This document shows positions 23,748 through 35,435 of a DNA stretch of 64,000 nt, in pieces. Numbering within the stretch: the first letter of the stretch is position 1; each line of letters starts with the position of its first letter. The DNA is from Thamnaconus septentrionalis (Eukaryota > Chordata > Actinopteri > Tetraodontiformes > Monacanthidae). The translations under genes were made by a program, and so were the position numbers. The notes under the pieces were generated by a model. The model was given only the letters and a program-made list of their open reading frames with translations, searched no databases and was not told where the DNA came from. The stretch spans positions 17,270,001 to 17,334,000 of the forward strand of contig CM020509.1 in assembly GCA_009823395.1 (NCBI GenBank), read 5' to 3'.

Positions 23748-26070
23748 CTGTTTGTGGAGTCAACTGGAAGAGACAGCGCAAGTCAGAGGGTGAACCTCTA
23801 TTTTCCTCGTCCGTCTGCCCTCTGTCTCTCCGCACTCGATCTTCTCCTCCACTCTCCCTCTCCTCCTCCTCCTCCTCCTCTTCCTTACCTCCGCTATCAT
23901 TATTTTCATCCTCCCTCCTCCCCCCTCTGCTCTTAATCACCACCGTGCGTCTCGCATATTCCTCCTCGGCGTCTTCCTCCTCTCGCTTTGCGCCTGTCAT
24001 CAAGGCTCACGCTTCTAACGAAGGCAGACTGGAGGTTTCGCTTTCGGCGTGCGGGTGATCAAAGCCGGAGCTCATATTACCCAAGCCAGAAATAGCTTCA
24101 CCTCGGAATTTTTTTTTTTTTTTTGGGGGGGGGGTTAAAAAAAAAAACATGCATTAAATATGTAAACAGAATGAATTTTTCACATGCCGAGAAAGGGCTG
24201 ACAAGGCAGGAGTGTCTTGAGGGATGCAGAGCAGCGCACAGGTGAAGACAAGGTCGAACGAGTTCCTCGCCATCCCAGCGCCTCGCCGGGCTCATGTGGG
24301 TTCTGCACCGGAGACGACCGGCTGTCACGTGTCTGTACGGAGTCACGCTAAATATGAAAAATTAGCTCAAATCTCGGATAACCGCGGGGCAACACGGTGG
24401 AGTTTGAGGCAAAACAGAAATTGAGATGTTCACCAGTCAGCCACTTTATCTGGTAAAATGTCCAAAAGCTTTCAGAGCTGTGGTGATGTGGTGTCCGTCT
24501 TGAACATTAATACCATTTCCAGGGCTTACAGTGATCCCAAAAGGAGAAAAGATCTAGTGAGCGGCATGAGGAAAATGCCATGATGTCAGGGGTCAGAGGT
24601 CAGAATGGGTAGACTGGCCGGAGACCATGGAGACTCACTTTCCTACTGGTGTTGTCATTATGTGTCTGCAGTTGGTTTTAAAGTTACTCATTATTTTCCA
24701 TTTCTCAGATATTTATTTTTTCATGTCACCCCAGACTGCAGTGGAGCAGCCTCATACGATTGTGTGTCCAAAAACAAAGTTGACAAAATTAGCCCTCTGT
24801 TTGCAGCCGTCAACAAAACCCTCAGTTTCAGTATCCTGCTGAAACAGGTTGTTTGTCGTTCCTGCCGCGTGTTTTTGAAAGGGGAGGAGAGACGGTGGCT
24901 GCAAGTTTGATCCATAGGTTGGTGGTATCGATGCGATGTGTTGATGCCCTGTGTGACATCACAAGGGGCAGATTTTCTATCGTCCTTCCTGAAAAGGAGA
25001 GCAAGCACATACAAGTGAAGGATGGATTTTCGTGATTCCTGACAGGCTGGAGGAACAATGTTAGAGAACATGAAGTGCCTCCAATGGGACGATTGAATGA
25101 AGTCATTGGTTGGAATGGTCTTCAGTCCCTGTCTGTGTTCACTGGGGCCTTTGTTGAATAATTTGCCCGGTTGAAACGTCTCTTCCTTGTCTGTCCTTTC
25201 TGTTTCATGTACATGCGAGACTCCACTCCTTCAATAATGCAGGAGCACTTTCGGGGGTCAAGGTGCGCTTGTGTACATTGCACGAGCCCTTTGCTGGCGC
25301 TTTTTCAAGTGTGTGCACACCTTTCACTGCCCCCCGCTCCTGTGTTGCCGCCTCGCAGCTCTGCTGGAGTCTGGAGCCTCCCTCCGGGTGTTGGCTCCGG
25401 CTCCGAGCGGGGGCGGGCGAGGGGGGATGGAGGAGGGAGAAAAGGGATTACTGTCGTCTATGTCTTTTAAACAGCCTTCCCTAAGCCTTTTAGCTCCCTA
25501 TTCATTCCCTCATCCTAAAGAAATCAATCAGACCCCAGGAAAAAAAAAGAAAAAAAGGGCCGCGGCAGAGGAGGCTGGCTCGGTTCGAAACGAGAAAAGC
25601 GTCGCTTGAATGTGATTTAATGCGGCGTTGATGTCGTGCTCTCTGCATCGTGTTTTGGCTTCCTCGGACGGAGTTTGTGCTTGAAGGCGGAGGTGAGCCC
25701 AGGGCACCAGATGTGCAGGCTGGGGGAGAGAGAAAAAAAAAGAAAGTGGTTGTTATCGACCACGGATTCCAAGGTCTTGGCTACAAACTTTCATTCTCAG
25801 AGATAGTTTTAGAAACCTTTGGCAGAATCAAGGACCCACATGATCCGACAACAGCAGACGTCTTTTTAACTCCCTTCCCATTTCAAATTCTATCCTGAGA
25901 TCTGACAGGGTTACAAAAGTCACTCCAACACCTACTTGTTTTTGTTTTTTGGACCTCGGTCCAGAATAACTTCAGGCACATTTTTATCCTCTTGTCGCCG
26001 GATTCTCTCTCCTCTTTTCTTCCCTCTTAAATCCTCTCTTTTATTTATGTGTGTGTGCTCCTCTCCTCAG
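22396..26070 (+). other. ablim3: ablim3 intron 3
   Basis: CA-rich tract at 22403-22434 just after the donor, AT-rich middle, (GT)n at 23712-23742, a CCT-rich run at about 23860-23895, poly-T/G at 24109-24130. A TGTGACATCACAAGGGGC segment at 24951-24970 is related to a motif recurring in later introns. No exon recognised. Confidence 0.8.
23712..23742. repeat. (GT)n microsatellite
   Basis: About 15 uninterrupted GT units in intron 3. Confidence 0.95.
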
Positions 26071-26186
26071 CAAACCCTTCCCCATCGGAGACAGAGTGAC
26101 GTTCAGCGGGAAGGACTGCGTGTGCCAGCAGTGCTCTCACACCCTCGTCAAGCCCAACGAGCCCATCAAAATCCACGGGCCGAGCC
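26071..26186 (+). CDS. ablim3: ablim3 coding exon 4 (end of LIM2)
   Basis: Residues 112-150, reading SKPFPIGDRVTFSGKDCVCQ...NEPIKIHGPS. Supplies the last LIM2 zinc ligands (Cys130, Cys133) and the short linker to LIM3. Human ABLIM3 reads KPFPIGDKVTFSGKECVCQ here. Acceptor CTCAG, donor GTAAGT, phase 1 out. Confidence 0.95.
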
Positions 26187-29100
26187 GTAAGTCCCGCCTC
26201 CTCCTGCGCTCTGTCCACTCCAGGGCGCCGCCCCCGGCGCTTGGCCGTCATACAGATCTGCCAGCTGAGAGTCAAGCAGCATGAAAACGGTGGAATGAAG
26301 AAAACATTTCATAGTTGAGGGATATAATTAAGCAATGTGACAGGAGGGAGTGTGGCGATGTAGAATATCATCACTGGTGGGATCCCCGATCCAGCGACTT
26401 TTATTTGTACGGCGCTGAATCACATCCAACACATTGTGTCGGTTGTGGCTGTGGCTGCTACGTCTCCCAGCGATAGAATTACTTCCACACTGCCGCGGCA
26501 GTGCACGTTTGCAGCTGTCAGGTTGCCGTGATTACATCACCTGTGGGGCGGAGTGATACGCGAAGTGAAAAGCCCCAGTGCTCCTCCTCCTGCTCACTGA
26601 ATGTTCCTTTGTCTCGTCACAAAACGCTTGATTAAGCTGCATTTCTTTTTAATCCCACGCGAGGCTGCGTGCGATCATCATTCTCAATCGTATGCAAACA
26701 AACGGACTTAGTTCCACACTGAGCTTTTCTCTGTGCGCAACCACTACGATGACAACCTGGAATTCCATAAAAGGGGGTGATGGTGATTGACGGCGAATTG
26801 ATCGCCGCTTGTGACTTGAGGCTTCCGCTGGCTGTCTGCCTGGCCGGCTGACTGGCTGACTGGCTGACTGGCAGTAAATAACTGTCCTCCCCTTGCCAGC
26901 CTTATCCAGGGAGAATAAAATCCATACAGCTCCCCAGCTGCACCTTCATCACTCTGCCCTTATGGTCTCACAGGGGCGGAGACGCCGCTAAATGCTGCGC
27001 GCCGCCTCTGGCGCTCCATAAAAGTAAATCTGATATTTGCTGAGGCAAAAAAAAAAAAAAAAAAAATACGGCCTGGCTGCGGAAGTGTAGTTGTCTGAGG
27101 CGTGGGAATATATTCACACAGGACAAATTGGCACATCATTTATTTATTTTTAAAAGCCCCCAGCAAACAGTTTGGCTCTCGAAAGCTGGCTTGACACAGG
27201 TGTTTCTAACGAGACTAATTAGAGGCCGCGTTCCATTCGGGTGGGATATTTCCAGACGCTGCTGTCTCTCAGGGAAGGCTCCGGCCGCCACACTAAATGG
27301 AACTCAGCCCTAATAACTGTTATGAATGCCGTTCCTTTTTCTGGTTTCTTTTTTCTAATGAGCACAGAACACATGATGCACCGGTCCTTTCACACTGAGC
27401 TTCTGTTTCAGGCCACGCAGTGCTTTATTCACTTTATCTCCGACGTTATCAAAAGTTCTGAATTTTAAGATATCACAATGAAATGTTATTGCTTGATTGG
27501 CAGGAACTGATCGTATGAACTAGTTGCAGCTCAAAACGATCAAAGTAAGCCAAGTGCCTGTGGGAGTGACTTGTCTTATGTGACATAAAACACAGTCAGT
27601 CAGTGAAAACTACCACTGTATTAGCTGTTCAGTCTGCAATACCCTCATTACGCTGCAAAGACAATTCTGCAAGCCTGTCTGTTTGTAATTTTTTGTGGCG
27701 GTTTGGATTTCCCCGAAAAATATGACTAATTAATATCAGACATTCGTATTTGTCTGAGATTTTACTCTATTGTGCTCAAAAAATCCTGTCTCAAAAGCAT
27801 GAAAGTATTTACAGAAAAAAAAAGCCTCTCTCATCTTTCTCTTCCTCTCTTATTTCAGAGCAGTAATTCTGAGTGACAAGGTGAAATGCTGGACAATAAA
27901 ATCTAATATACATTTCCGGCATTGATCCCAGCTGTCTTAGTGTGGAGGTAGGATATAGATTTATTGCCAAAAATAAATTGTATGCACAAGAGCCGACCAG
28001 CCGACCAAAGAGAAATGAGACCTGTTTGTTTGTAGGTCCCAGAGCTCAGAGCTGCAGTGAAGAGTCTCGAACTGGACAAATATGTATCGCTTTTGCATTA
28101 TCAGAGGACAAAAGACCTCTGATAATGCAAAAGCGATGCTGGTCTGTGGAGAAAAGCGTGAACTCAAAGACGCTCAGCTGTGCACATCAGTAATCTGGCT
28201 GAAAGCCCCGGTGTCACCGGCGCCGCCGCAAGCAAACAACAGTCGGGATTTATGAGAGCTGAGGGAGCCCGACTCAATATACAGCAGTTTTATTTACTGT
28301 AAAACAGTTTGTCTTCGCTGACAGCTTGGAGCGGAGCAGCGCACTGTGACTGAAAGTCTGTCTTTTGGGGGAAGGAAGAGCGGATCAGAAAAAGGCAAAA
28401 GACCAGCGGACGTGTCTCAGATTAAAGCCAGTTGGAAAGATGATGTCAATTACACAACTGCTAATGGCAATATAGAAATAATTAAAATTTCTTGAGTTTA
28501 TCTTTTAGATTTTTTTGTAAGAAAGAAAAAAACAAAAATGCACAGCAGACATTTTTTCACTCTGGAGGTCACATGAGGTCACAGGCCTCCAGCTCTGTTA
28601 CCCTGGAGAAGCTCCAGCAGCGATTGGCCAAATGTTTCACCAGGAGACTTGAGGGGAAGAAAGATTAATTTGAGACTAAATTAAATTGAGACTGAATGTT
28701 TCTCACCGCCCTCACCATCGGAACCAGTCTTTGACTTCAGTTTTTCATTAGTGCTCACTTAAAAGCAAATTAGGCTGAGATAATCAGAGCGATGCCGGAC
28801 CGCTGGAGAAATCAAACTGTTTATGTGTTGAAAAATAAAAGGATCACATGACATCCTTATTTATTTATTTATGTTTATTTATTTATTTCAATTGCACCAC
28901 ATTGCATGTGTGTGTGACAGAAGTCAGTCCCTGGAGCAGGAGGATGTTTTTCTGCTGCCTTTGACCTGAGGCTACTTCACTGACACTTGTGTCTTACCTG
29001 CATTCAATCATGTTTAACAATGCATGCAGTTAACTGCACTGCGAGCCTCGAAGCTCTGGAGCGTTAGCGCCCCTATTGATCACCGAAGGACGCTTCAGGG

Positions 29101-29191
29101 GTTTACAGAACACAAAAAAAAATCTTTAAAGGCGCTACAATTACACCTTGCAATATTTCCCTTCCTCTTCGTTCCTTCCTGTCTTCTCCAG
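26187..29191 (+). other. ablim3: ablim3 intron 4
   Basis: Contains CTGACTGG repeats (26845-26872), a poly-A run (27046-27066), a short decayed SINE-like fragment (about 27926-27956), a perfect 22-bp-stem hairpin (28086-28137) and ATTT repeats (28857-28887). No exon recognised. Confidence 0.8.
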
Positions 29192-29318
29192 ACTGCGCGG
29201 GCTGCGGAGACGAGATCAAGCAGGGTCAGTCCCTCCTGGCGCTGGAGAAGCAGTGGCACGTCAGCTGCTTCAGGTGTCAGACGTGCAACATGGTCCTGAC
29301 GGGAGAGTACATCAGCAA
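29192..29318 (+). CDS. ablim3: ablim3 coding exon 5 (LIM3)
   Basis: Residues 151-192. HCAGCGDEIKQGQSLLALEK, QWHVSCFRCQTC and LTGEYIS give LIM3 ligands Cys152, Cys155, His173, Cys176, Cys179 and Cys182. It is nearly identical to the human protein. Acceptor CTCCAG, donor AA|GTGAGT, phase 2 out. Confidence 0.96.
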
Positions 29319-29473
29319 GTGAGTGTGCACCATCAAAGAGACAAAAAAGACGAGATTTTCGAAAGTACGATTGGCTTGATTCGCCGAGAAAAGAAACAAA
29401 ATCCACTCCGTCGTCCCGACGCCTCAGCTCGGGTTTCTCGCACACGTCACGGTTTTTATTGTGTGTGTTGCAG

Positions 29474-29567
29474 GGATGGAGTGCCCTACTGCGAGGCGGA
29501 TTACCACGCCCAGTATGGGGTGAAATGTGAGACCTGCAGCAGATACATCAGTGGAAGAGTTCTGGAG
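29474..29567 (+). CDS. ablim3: ablim3 coding exon 6 (end of LIM3, start of LIM4)
   Basis: Residues 193-224, reading KDGVPYCEADYHAQYGVKC then ETCSRYISGRVLE. Cys199 and Asp202 finish LIM3; Cys211 and Cys214 start LIM4. Acceptor TTGCAG, donor GAG|GTGAGA, phase 0. The preceding intron is only 155 nt. Confidence 0.96.
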
Positions 29568-30198
29568 GTGAGAACCAAACAGACAGAATTACACAACAGA
29601 GCAAACTGGCTGTTGACTGCGGCGGCTTAGTGTAATCAGCCTTATCACAATTGAGCAGTATTGCATTCTTTTATTATTTTTTATTTTAACTCCATTTAAG
29701 CTCCGCTGTGCTTCGGGGGAACCGAAGGACTTGAGATCGGAGCAGCGATAGGACTTTTCTTCTCTCGCTGAGGCTGAACCCAAACAGATCCGCTGCTGCT
29801 GTTTGCGAAGGCCGCGGCTAAAACGTCGTTCCGCTCATTTTTCGACGCTGTCTTCCCGAGGCGCGGCTGAGGTGTCACTTAGAGCGAGCCGGGAGCTGGG
29901 AGAGGAAACGGGCAGGTTTATAAAAAGATCTGAGGGCCAGAGAGGGAGTCAGAGAGGAAGAGACGGGGAGAGATGACGAGGAGCTGAAAGGCACCTCTGT
30001 CGTGTGGCGGGAAGGTTTGTTTGAAGCGGCGCTAGGAGAGGCCAGCTGGGATGGAAGGATGGAAGGAGCGGCGGAGGAGGAGGAGGACGAGCATGGGGGT
30101 GAGGGTGAAAATAATGAATGTGATGCTAATGCTGAAGTGCAGATGCTAAGGAAACGTTTTGGGGGAAGAGGTCTCGGTGGACCTTTCTGCTATTCTCT

Positions 30199-30199
<1 letters not shown>

Positions 30200-30229
<30 letters not shown>
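30200..30229. repeat. (CA)n microsatellite
   Basis: About 15 uninterrupted CA units in intron 6. Confidence 0.95.
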
Positions 30230-30230
<1 letters not shown>

Positions 30231-33136
30231 AAACCAGTGCCTGGTTGTCCCTTGTGCTCCTCTGCTTGTCAGGGTGGCTGGTGCAAAGTGCTTTGTTTCA
30301 GACTTTCAGCCCCTCTGGACTATTTATAGACACGGGGGCCGTGTCAGCGTCGGTCTGTGTATCTGCTGCGTCTCTGCGTGTCACTTTTTTCTTCCTCTTC
30401 TCTCCCAACATTTCATACGCTTATCATGCTAACACGCACGCACAACGCTCCTTTGGTTTGTTTGTTTGTTTGTGTCTCTCCTGTCACATTGTGATGTCAT
30501 CATCATCATCCAATTTTCACGGTGCCAAATACAGCGCAACTGCCAAATGCGCCACGGTGCTGCAGGTACGAAAACGATGCAAATTCAATCAACACGACTT
30601 GAAAGTTTCTCGTAGAAACTGTCGGAAAATGTACTCAAATAAAAGGCACGATAGCGAGCTAAGCCGCACCTTCCCGCTGTTGTTTGAAACACCGTCAGTC
30701 AGCCGTCCTTGGTCCACCTGTGTGTCTCTCCATTGAGCTGTTCCGCTAAGAGCGCCCCCTGCAGGTTTGGAGCGCTTCCATTGTAGTGACTTCCTGGTTT
30801 ATGCAGCCTTTTTTTTTTTTTTCGTTTGCATGTGTTTTTTTGGTTTGCATCCGTTGTGTTTTGCGTCGCTTCTCTGTTTGCAGCACATTTAATGATTATG
30901 TATATGTTTTTATGTCTTGCAGTGCGTTTTTCTTTTCCCGTTTGCACCACAATCCTCTTATTGTACCTTGCTTAGACCTGTGTTTGTGAATTTGCATCGT
31001 TTCCATACCTGCAACTATGTTTGCCAACTAAGACGCATTAGGCAGTTGTGTTGTGTTTGGCCCTCGTTGGCCACCATAGATTTTACTCATGCAAAGTGCA
31101 GAGACGGAGAAAAAACTTGTGCTGAGTCCATTTAAATGTAGACGCTGTAATAAGTTCCTTCGCCCAGCAGAATGTTGCCGCTTTCATTCCCATTTATTCC
31201 CGCTATGTGCTGCATGAATGCCTCTCATCCCTCTCCCCCACCCCCACCTCCTCCTCCTCCTCCTCCTCTTCCTCCCTCGCAGCCCTGTGAAACCGCCGTT
31301 GTGTCGCTCCCGTTGTGTAGCCTCGAGATAATGTTCTCTGAGCCACGCTTCTGAAATAATGCATGAGGAGGAGGTTGAGGCCTGAGAGGCAAACCTGCGT
31401 TACCGATCACCTGCACCGTGCAGACACTGAAAAACTTCACAACAAGGTTGTTTTTTTGTTTTTTTTTAAGGTTGAGAACAGAGACGGTGCACGCTCCGGT
31501 GCCAACAGGGAGCCCGGAGCTCTCAGTGATTTCTGTTGTAAACTCTGTTTTGTTAATGTGTTGCCAGTGTTTCCTCCGGATGCTCACAAAACCCGATTAT
31601 TACTATCTGCATGTCCGTCGTTGGCCTAATCTGAAAAAGCTGTTTGAATAAAGGCCGAATTCAGAAGATCAGTGGTCTGTTCACATTGCCCGGATCGAAT
31701 TATGAAAACTGTCGTATTCAAAATTACATTGCAGTATTACTGTGTGAGTGTGAGTCTGGTGATAGATCCATCTGTGTCTGTTTCTGCCCTGCCTCATAAT
31801 CCCCTCCTCTGTCAAACTACAGCCACGGCTTTCTGTTATAATTAGTGATTTTAGTAGCTGTAGAACAGAAGGGAATCGGAAAAAAAAAAAAGAAATTAAA
31901 AAATAGAGGCACATAAAAGCTGCTTTCTTCGCTTCGGTTTCTCCCTCGCCCCTTTGTTCCGCAGAATCTCAGTTTGCCAGTAAATACAGCAGCCTGCTAA
32001 ACACCAGAGAGAACAGCGGCCTCATTATAGTTTTACTGATACGGAACAACCACAGACAGAATGTGTTGATTCTGAGAGAGCTGCTTGCTCATCTGCCCTG
32101 CTGCTTGTCCTCTCGAGGCAACGCTGCTGTTTTCTGACAGCAATGTGTTCCTGCAGCCTGTCAGTGAACTCAGATTATTTGGCTTTTTTTCGCTTTTCAG
32201 AAAGTGTGTTGCCATAGACACGCACGCGCACAAAAACAGTTGTGGAAATTAGCTGTTTGTGATGTCACAAAGGGCACTTTCAATGCACTGGACCTCCCTG
32301 AGGTCAACAAACCTCCCAGCCAGGTGTTTGAGTGGTTCATGGTTGCCTTTGGTTGCTAGCAACAAAATAAAATTCTAACTGCATTTTAGATTCAAAGGCT
32401 GTGCTGTGCTATAAAAGTTTAAAGATGTTTTCTGAATGATGAACAAAAATCATGAGGAAAACAGTATCATCTGTGACCTTTGACCCCGATTGGTTGGATT
32501 TCATCTCTGGCTCTTGAGGCGAGAACATTTGTCTCCGGATGCTGCGCTCTCCTGCAGAATCTCCTCGAAAGTTTATAAAACGCCGGCGGTCACATGACAC
32601 AGCACATGTCACCTTGTCTGACACAGGGCTGATTCTATGAATAGAACTGCTCTGATGGGGGCGCTGTAACCCGAGGCAGCGAGCCACTGATGTTGGACAC
32701 ATGTGAGAAACGCACACATCAACACACAACTTTTCCGAGTGTCTGTTTGACGTGTTTTGCTCTCTGCTGTCCTTCTTTTCCATCCTTCTGTCTCAGTAGT
32801 CTCCAGCTCTCTCTAGCAGACACACACATTTACCAAAAAAAAAAAACAACAAAAAAAAAACAGTCACATGAAGCACTCCGTGCGCGCTTCATGTGACCGA
32901 CCCGCAGGGGGTCTCCGCTCGGAAAATACGCCGCCCCAACGGAACGAGCCCAACTGGCTTTTCTCTGCCAGTTTGCATCTGCCAGATTAAAACGACCGCA
33001 GGCTGCCCACAGCCTGGTGCTTTTCCAGAATGCGTCCTGACCCACATTGTCTCAGGTTTATGCGCAGCCGAAAAACATATGACGCCCTGTTGTAACCGCG
33101 CTGGACTGTTTAACCATGGTAATTTATGTTGGGTCG

Positions 33137-33186
33137 CTCCTCCTCTCCTCTCCTCTCCTCTCCTCTCCTCTCCTCTCCTCTCCTCC
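33137..33186. repeat. ablim3: (CTCCT)n array forming a pyrimidine tract
   Basis: About nine or ten pentanucleotide units of pure pyrimidine end only 10 bases before the exon 7 acceptor, so the microsatellite serves as the polypyrimidine tract. Confidence 0.95.
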
Positions 33187-33196
33187 ATCCTCGCAG

Positions 33197-33284
33197 GCCG
33201 GAGGGAAACACTACCATCCGGCCTGCGCGCGGTGCTCCCGCTGCAACATGATGTTCAAAGAGGGGGAGGAAATGTACCTGACAG
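33197..33284 (+). CDS. ablim3: ablim3 coding exon 7 (LIM4 core)
   Basis: Residues 225-253, reading AGGKHYHPACARCSRCNMMF then KEGEEMYLT. His231, Cys234, Cys237 and Cys240 are LIM4 ligands; the human protein reads AGGKHYHPTCARCVRC. Acceptor TCGCAG, donor GTGACA, phase 1 out. The following intron is only 83 nt. Confidence 0.95.
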
Positions 33285-33367
33285 GTGACACTCGATGGCG
33301 CACGGTCACATATGAGAGGCGTGAGGCGGCGGTGGGAATCAGCCTGAGTCTGTCTTCTTTTCCCCAG

Positions 33368-33426
33368 GATGTGAGGTGTGGCATCCGTTATGCAAGCAGG
33401 CGGCCCGGGCAGAGAGGAGACTCAGG
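33368..33426 (+). CDS. ablim3: ablim3 coding exon 8 (end of LIM4)
   Basis: Residues 254-273, reading GCEVWHPLCKQAARAERRLR. His259 and Cys262 complete LIM4. The family usually has Ser at position 255; this protein has an extra Cys. The end is fixed by continuity with human KLK|HRR and by phase 0, but it requires the donor AGG|GTTCGC, a poor match to the consensus. No better GT lies nearby. Reading on would add about 21 residues before a stop. Confidence 0.85.
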
Positions 33427-33605
33427 GTTCGCTACTCTTTCATTTGGATTTATATCAACATATATCTTGAAGACGTTTTGCCTCTTCTGAACTGAGTCCA
33501 GTTGCCCCAACTTAACCCTTCGACTTCAAGATGACCTGGATGACTGAGAACCGTTGCAGACTCCACCTTCCTCCTGACCCTCTTCATCTCTTTGCACCTC
33601 TGCAG

Positions 33606-33677
33606 CACCGACGGCTGTCCGAGGCCTCCATTTCTCCGCCGGGCTCGTCCATAGGCTCTCCCAGCAGGGTTATATGT
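33606..33677 (+). CDS. ablim3: ablim3 coding exon 9 (linker)
   Basis: Residues 274-297, reading HRRLSEASISPPGSSIGSPS then RVIC. The segment matches the human HRRTSETSISPPGSSIGSPN block and is a Ser-rich, probably phosphorylated linker. Phase 0-0 and 72 nt, so it could be skipped without frame loss. Donor TGT|GTGAGT. Confidence 0.95.
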
Positions 33678-34857
33678 GTGAGTAGTAATGGTCTTTGGAG
33701 CTTTTTTGTTTTTTTTCTGAAGACACTTTTTTGCCACCACCAGTTAAACGTTCCGCTAGCGGCACATCGGCTACACTAAAGAAACACAAGCACTTCCTGT
33801 TAGGCTCTGATAGCTCAGCCACCCAACCTGAGAGGCTGCTCACTCCCCTTGGCCTGTTCGCCTTCCCAGAGCAACTGCTGTAACGTCGCCGAGGGCGGTT
33901 ACAGCATTGCGCTGAGTGGAGGTGTTATATCTGTGGTGACACTACCTGGAAATTGACTGATGTGGTGGATTTTTACTATTATCACGCAGGCCCGGAGGCT
34001 AAAACTGGGATTTATTCACACGCCAGACTGGAGGCTCACTCTGGTGTGGTGTTACATTGTTAGCAATTTGATATATTTAGCCTGCAACATGACATTGATG
34101 ACCAAAGACGCCCTGGCTAATGTTGTATCATGAACAATTTGGTAAATTTTACCTATGAACTTGAACTTTTAATCAGCAACAAAGCAAAATAAATACTTTC
34201 CACTGAATCACTGAATGAAAGAAGATGATGACACTATCCAGGGTGACATTTTACTCATCCTCCATATTGGTCAGTTCAAATTTGCCTCTGTGAAATGTCT
34301 AAATCTTGTCCCTGCATCATGTTTGATTCTACATAATCTCAGTTTCTGTCTGAAGGCTCCTGTATAAAATCCCCAAATCAGTTTTGAATTCTATGTATCA
34401 GTCAATACGTGCATTGAGATGGATGACACCTTCACTCTCCCTAGAAATAAGAAGAAATTAGAGTGAAAGAACCGTCAATGTGTACTAGATGACGTCACTT
34501 CATACCAGAGTTTCCCATTTTATCAAACAGTTTATCACAACATAGATAAAAAAAAAAAAAACTCAGCTCCTGAGTGTTGAATCTTATTTTGGGGTGAGTT
34601 AAAGTCAACCATCCACACATGTGTCGACTCTGTGTATTGAAGCTTCTTGGAAGCCACACAGTGCTGGGTATTTGAAGGTGCATGTTGCGTCCTTGTTGTG
34701 CCGTCGCCGTCGTCCTCATCAGGAAGCACGGCGGCCAGCTGTGCTGCCTGGCAGCGCCGGGCTCCCGCCGTTGCTGCATGCCACCAGCGTGATCATGTCA
34801 GCAGCAGTCGTCTTGCATGCAGGAGGGAGTCACGGCGCTGCTCCGTCTCCGACCCCA

Positions 34858-34858
<1 letters not shown>

Positions 34859-34887
<29 letters not shown>
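34859..34887. repeat. (CTG)n trinucleotide repeat
   Basis: Nine to ten CTG units in intron 9. Non-coding. Confidence 0.95.
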
Positions 34888-34889
<2 letters not shown>

Positions 34890-34985
34890 CGTCCTGTAAT
34901 CAATGACCTTTCTGTTCAGGGGTGATGGATGAGGGAGGAATGCCAGCGTAAGCATGTTGGTCGTGCACGTTGTCTGGCCCCTCAC

Positions 34986-34988
34986 ACT

Positions 34989-35034
<46 letters not shown>
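34986..35034. repeat. (CA)n microsatellite
   Basis: About 22 uninterrupted CA units, one of the longest in the window. Confidence 0.95.
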
Positions 35035-35036
<2 letters not shown>

Positions 35037-35273
35037 CTCACCCCTGAAGGTCACACAACTTCCTGCCTTTTGTTTTCGCTGCTTTCTTCAACTCCTCTCG
35101 CTCGCCGCATGACTCACCCCGTGTCACATGACGGTCACTTCACTTCACCGCGCTTCGCCCGTGTGGTGTTTGACGTCCCTGCTCCCGTTTCTCGTCGTCT
35201 CATGCTGTATACGTGATGTGTCTGTCTGTGTTTTGTGTATGTGTGTGTGTGTGTGTGTCTGTCCTCTCTCCAG

Positions 35274-35435
35274 GCCAGAGTGAAGAATGAGATCCTAGAT
35301 TATAAGGACCTAGCAGCCCTGCCAAAGGTCAAAGCCATATATGAGGTCCAGCAGCCGGACCTCATATCCTCCTCATACCAGCCCTACCACAGATACACCT
35401 CTGATGACAGGCTAGACAATTACAGCTATGGGGAG
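35274..35435 (+). CDS. ablim3: ablim3 coding exon 10 (linker)
   Basis: Residues 298-351. ARVKNEILDYKDLAALPKVK followed by AIYEVQQPDLISSSYQPYHR and a Tyr/Asp-rich end. Human ABLIM3 has NEILNYKDLAALPKVKSIYE at this place. 162 nt, phase 0-0, hence a possible cassette. Acceptor CTCCAG is preceded by (GT)n; donor GAG|GTACTA. Confidence 0.95.

Larger units (their letters stand above)
29568..33196 (+). other. ablim3: ablim3 intron 6
   Basis: Non-coding. Holds (CA)n at 30200-30229, a CCT run near 31247-31275, a TGTGATGTCACAAAGGGC motif near 32257-32275, a small inverted repeat at 32863-32897 and a (CTCCT)n array at 33137-33186 that directly precedes exon 7. A long open frame near 30002-30736 crosses the CA repeat and is not credible as a gene. 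Confidence 0.8.
33678..35273 (+). other. ablim3: ablim3 intron 9
   Basis: Non-coding. (CTG)n at 34859-34887, a long (CA)n at 34986-35034, and (GT)n at 35237-35258 which lies directly upstream of the exon 10 acceptor. No exon recognised. Confidence 0.8.

Noticed and set aside
30002..30736. A 244-codon open frame on the + strand
   Set aside because: It crosses a CA repeat, has low-complexity acidic and His/Thr runs, lies inside intron 6 and shows no family similarity.
33137..33186. CRISPR-like or tandem functional array
   Set aside because: Simple pentanucleotide microsatellite without spacers in a vertebrate intron.
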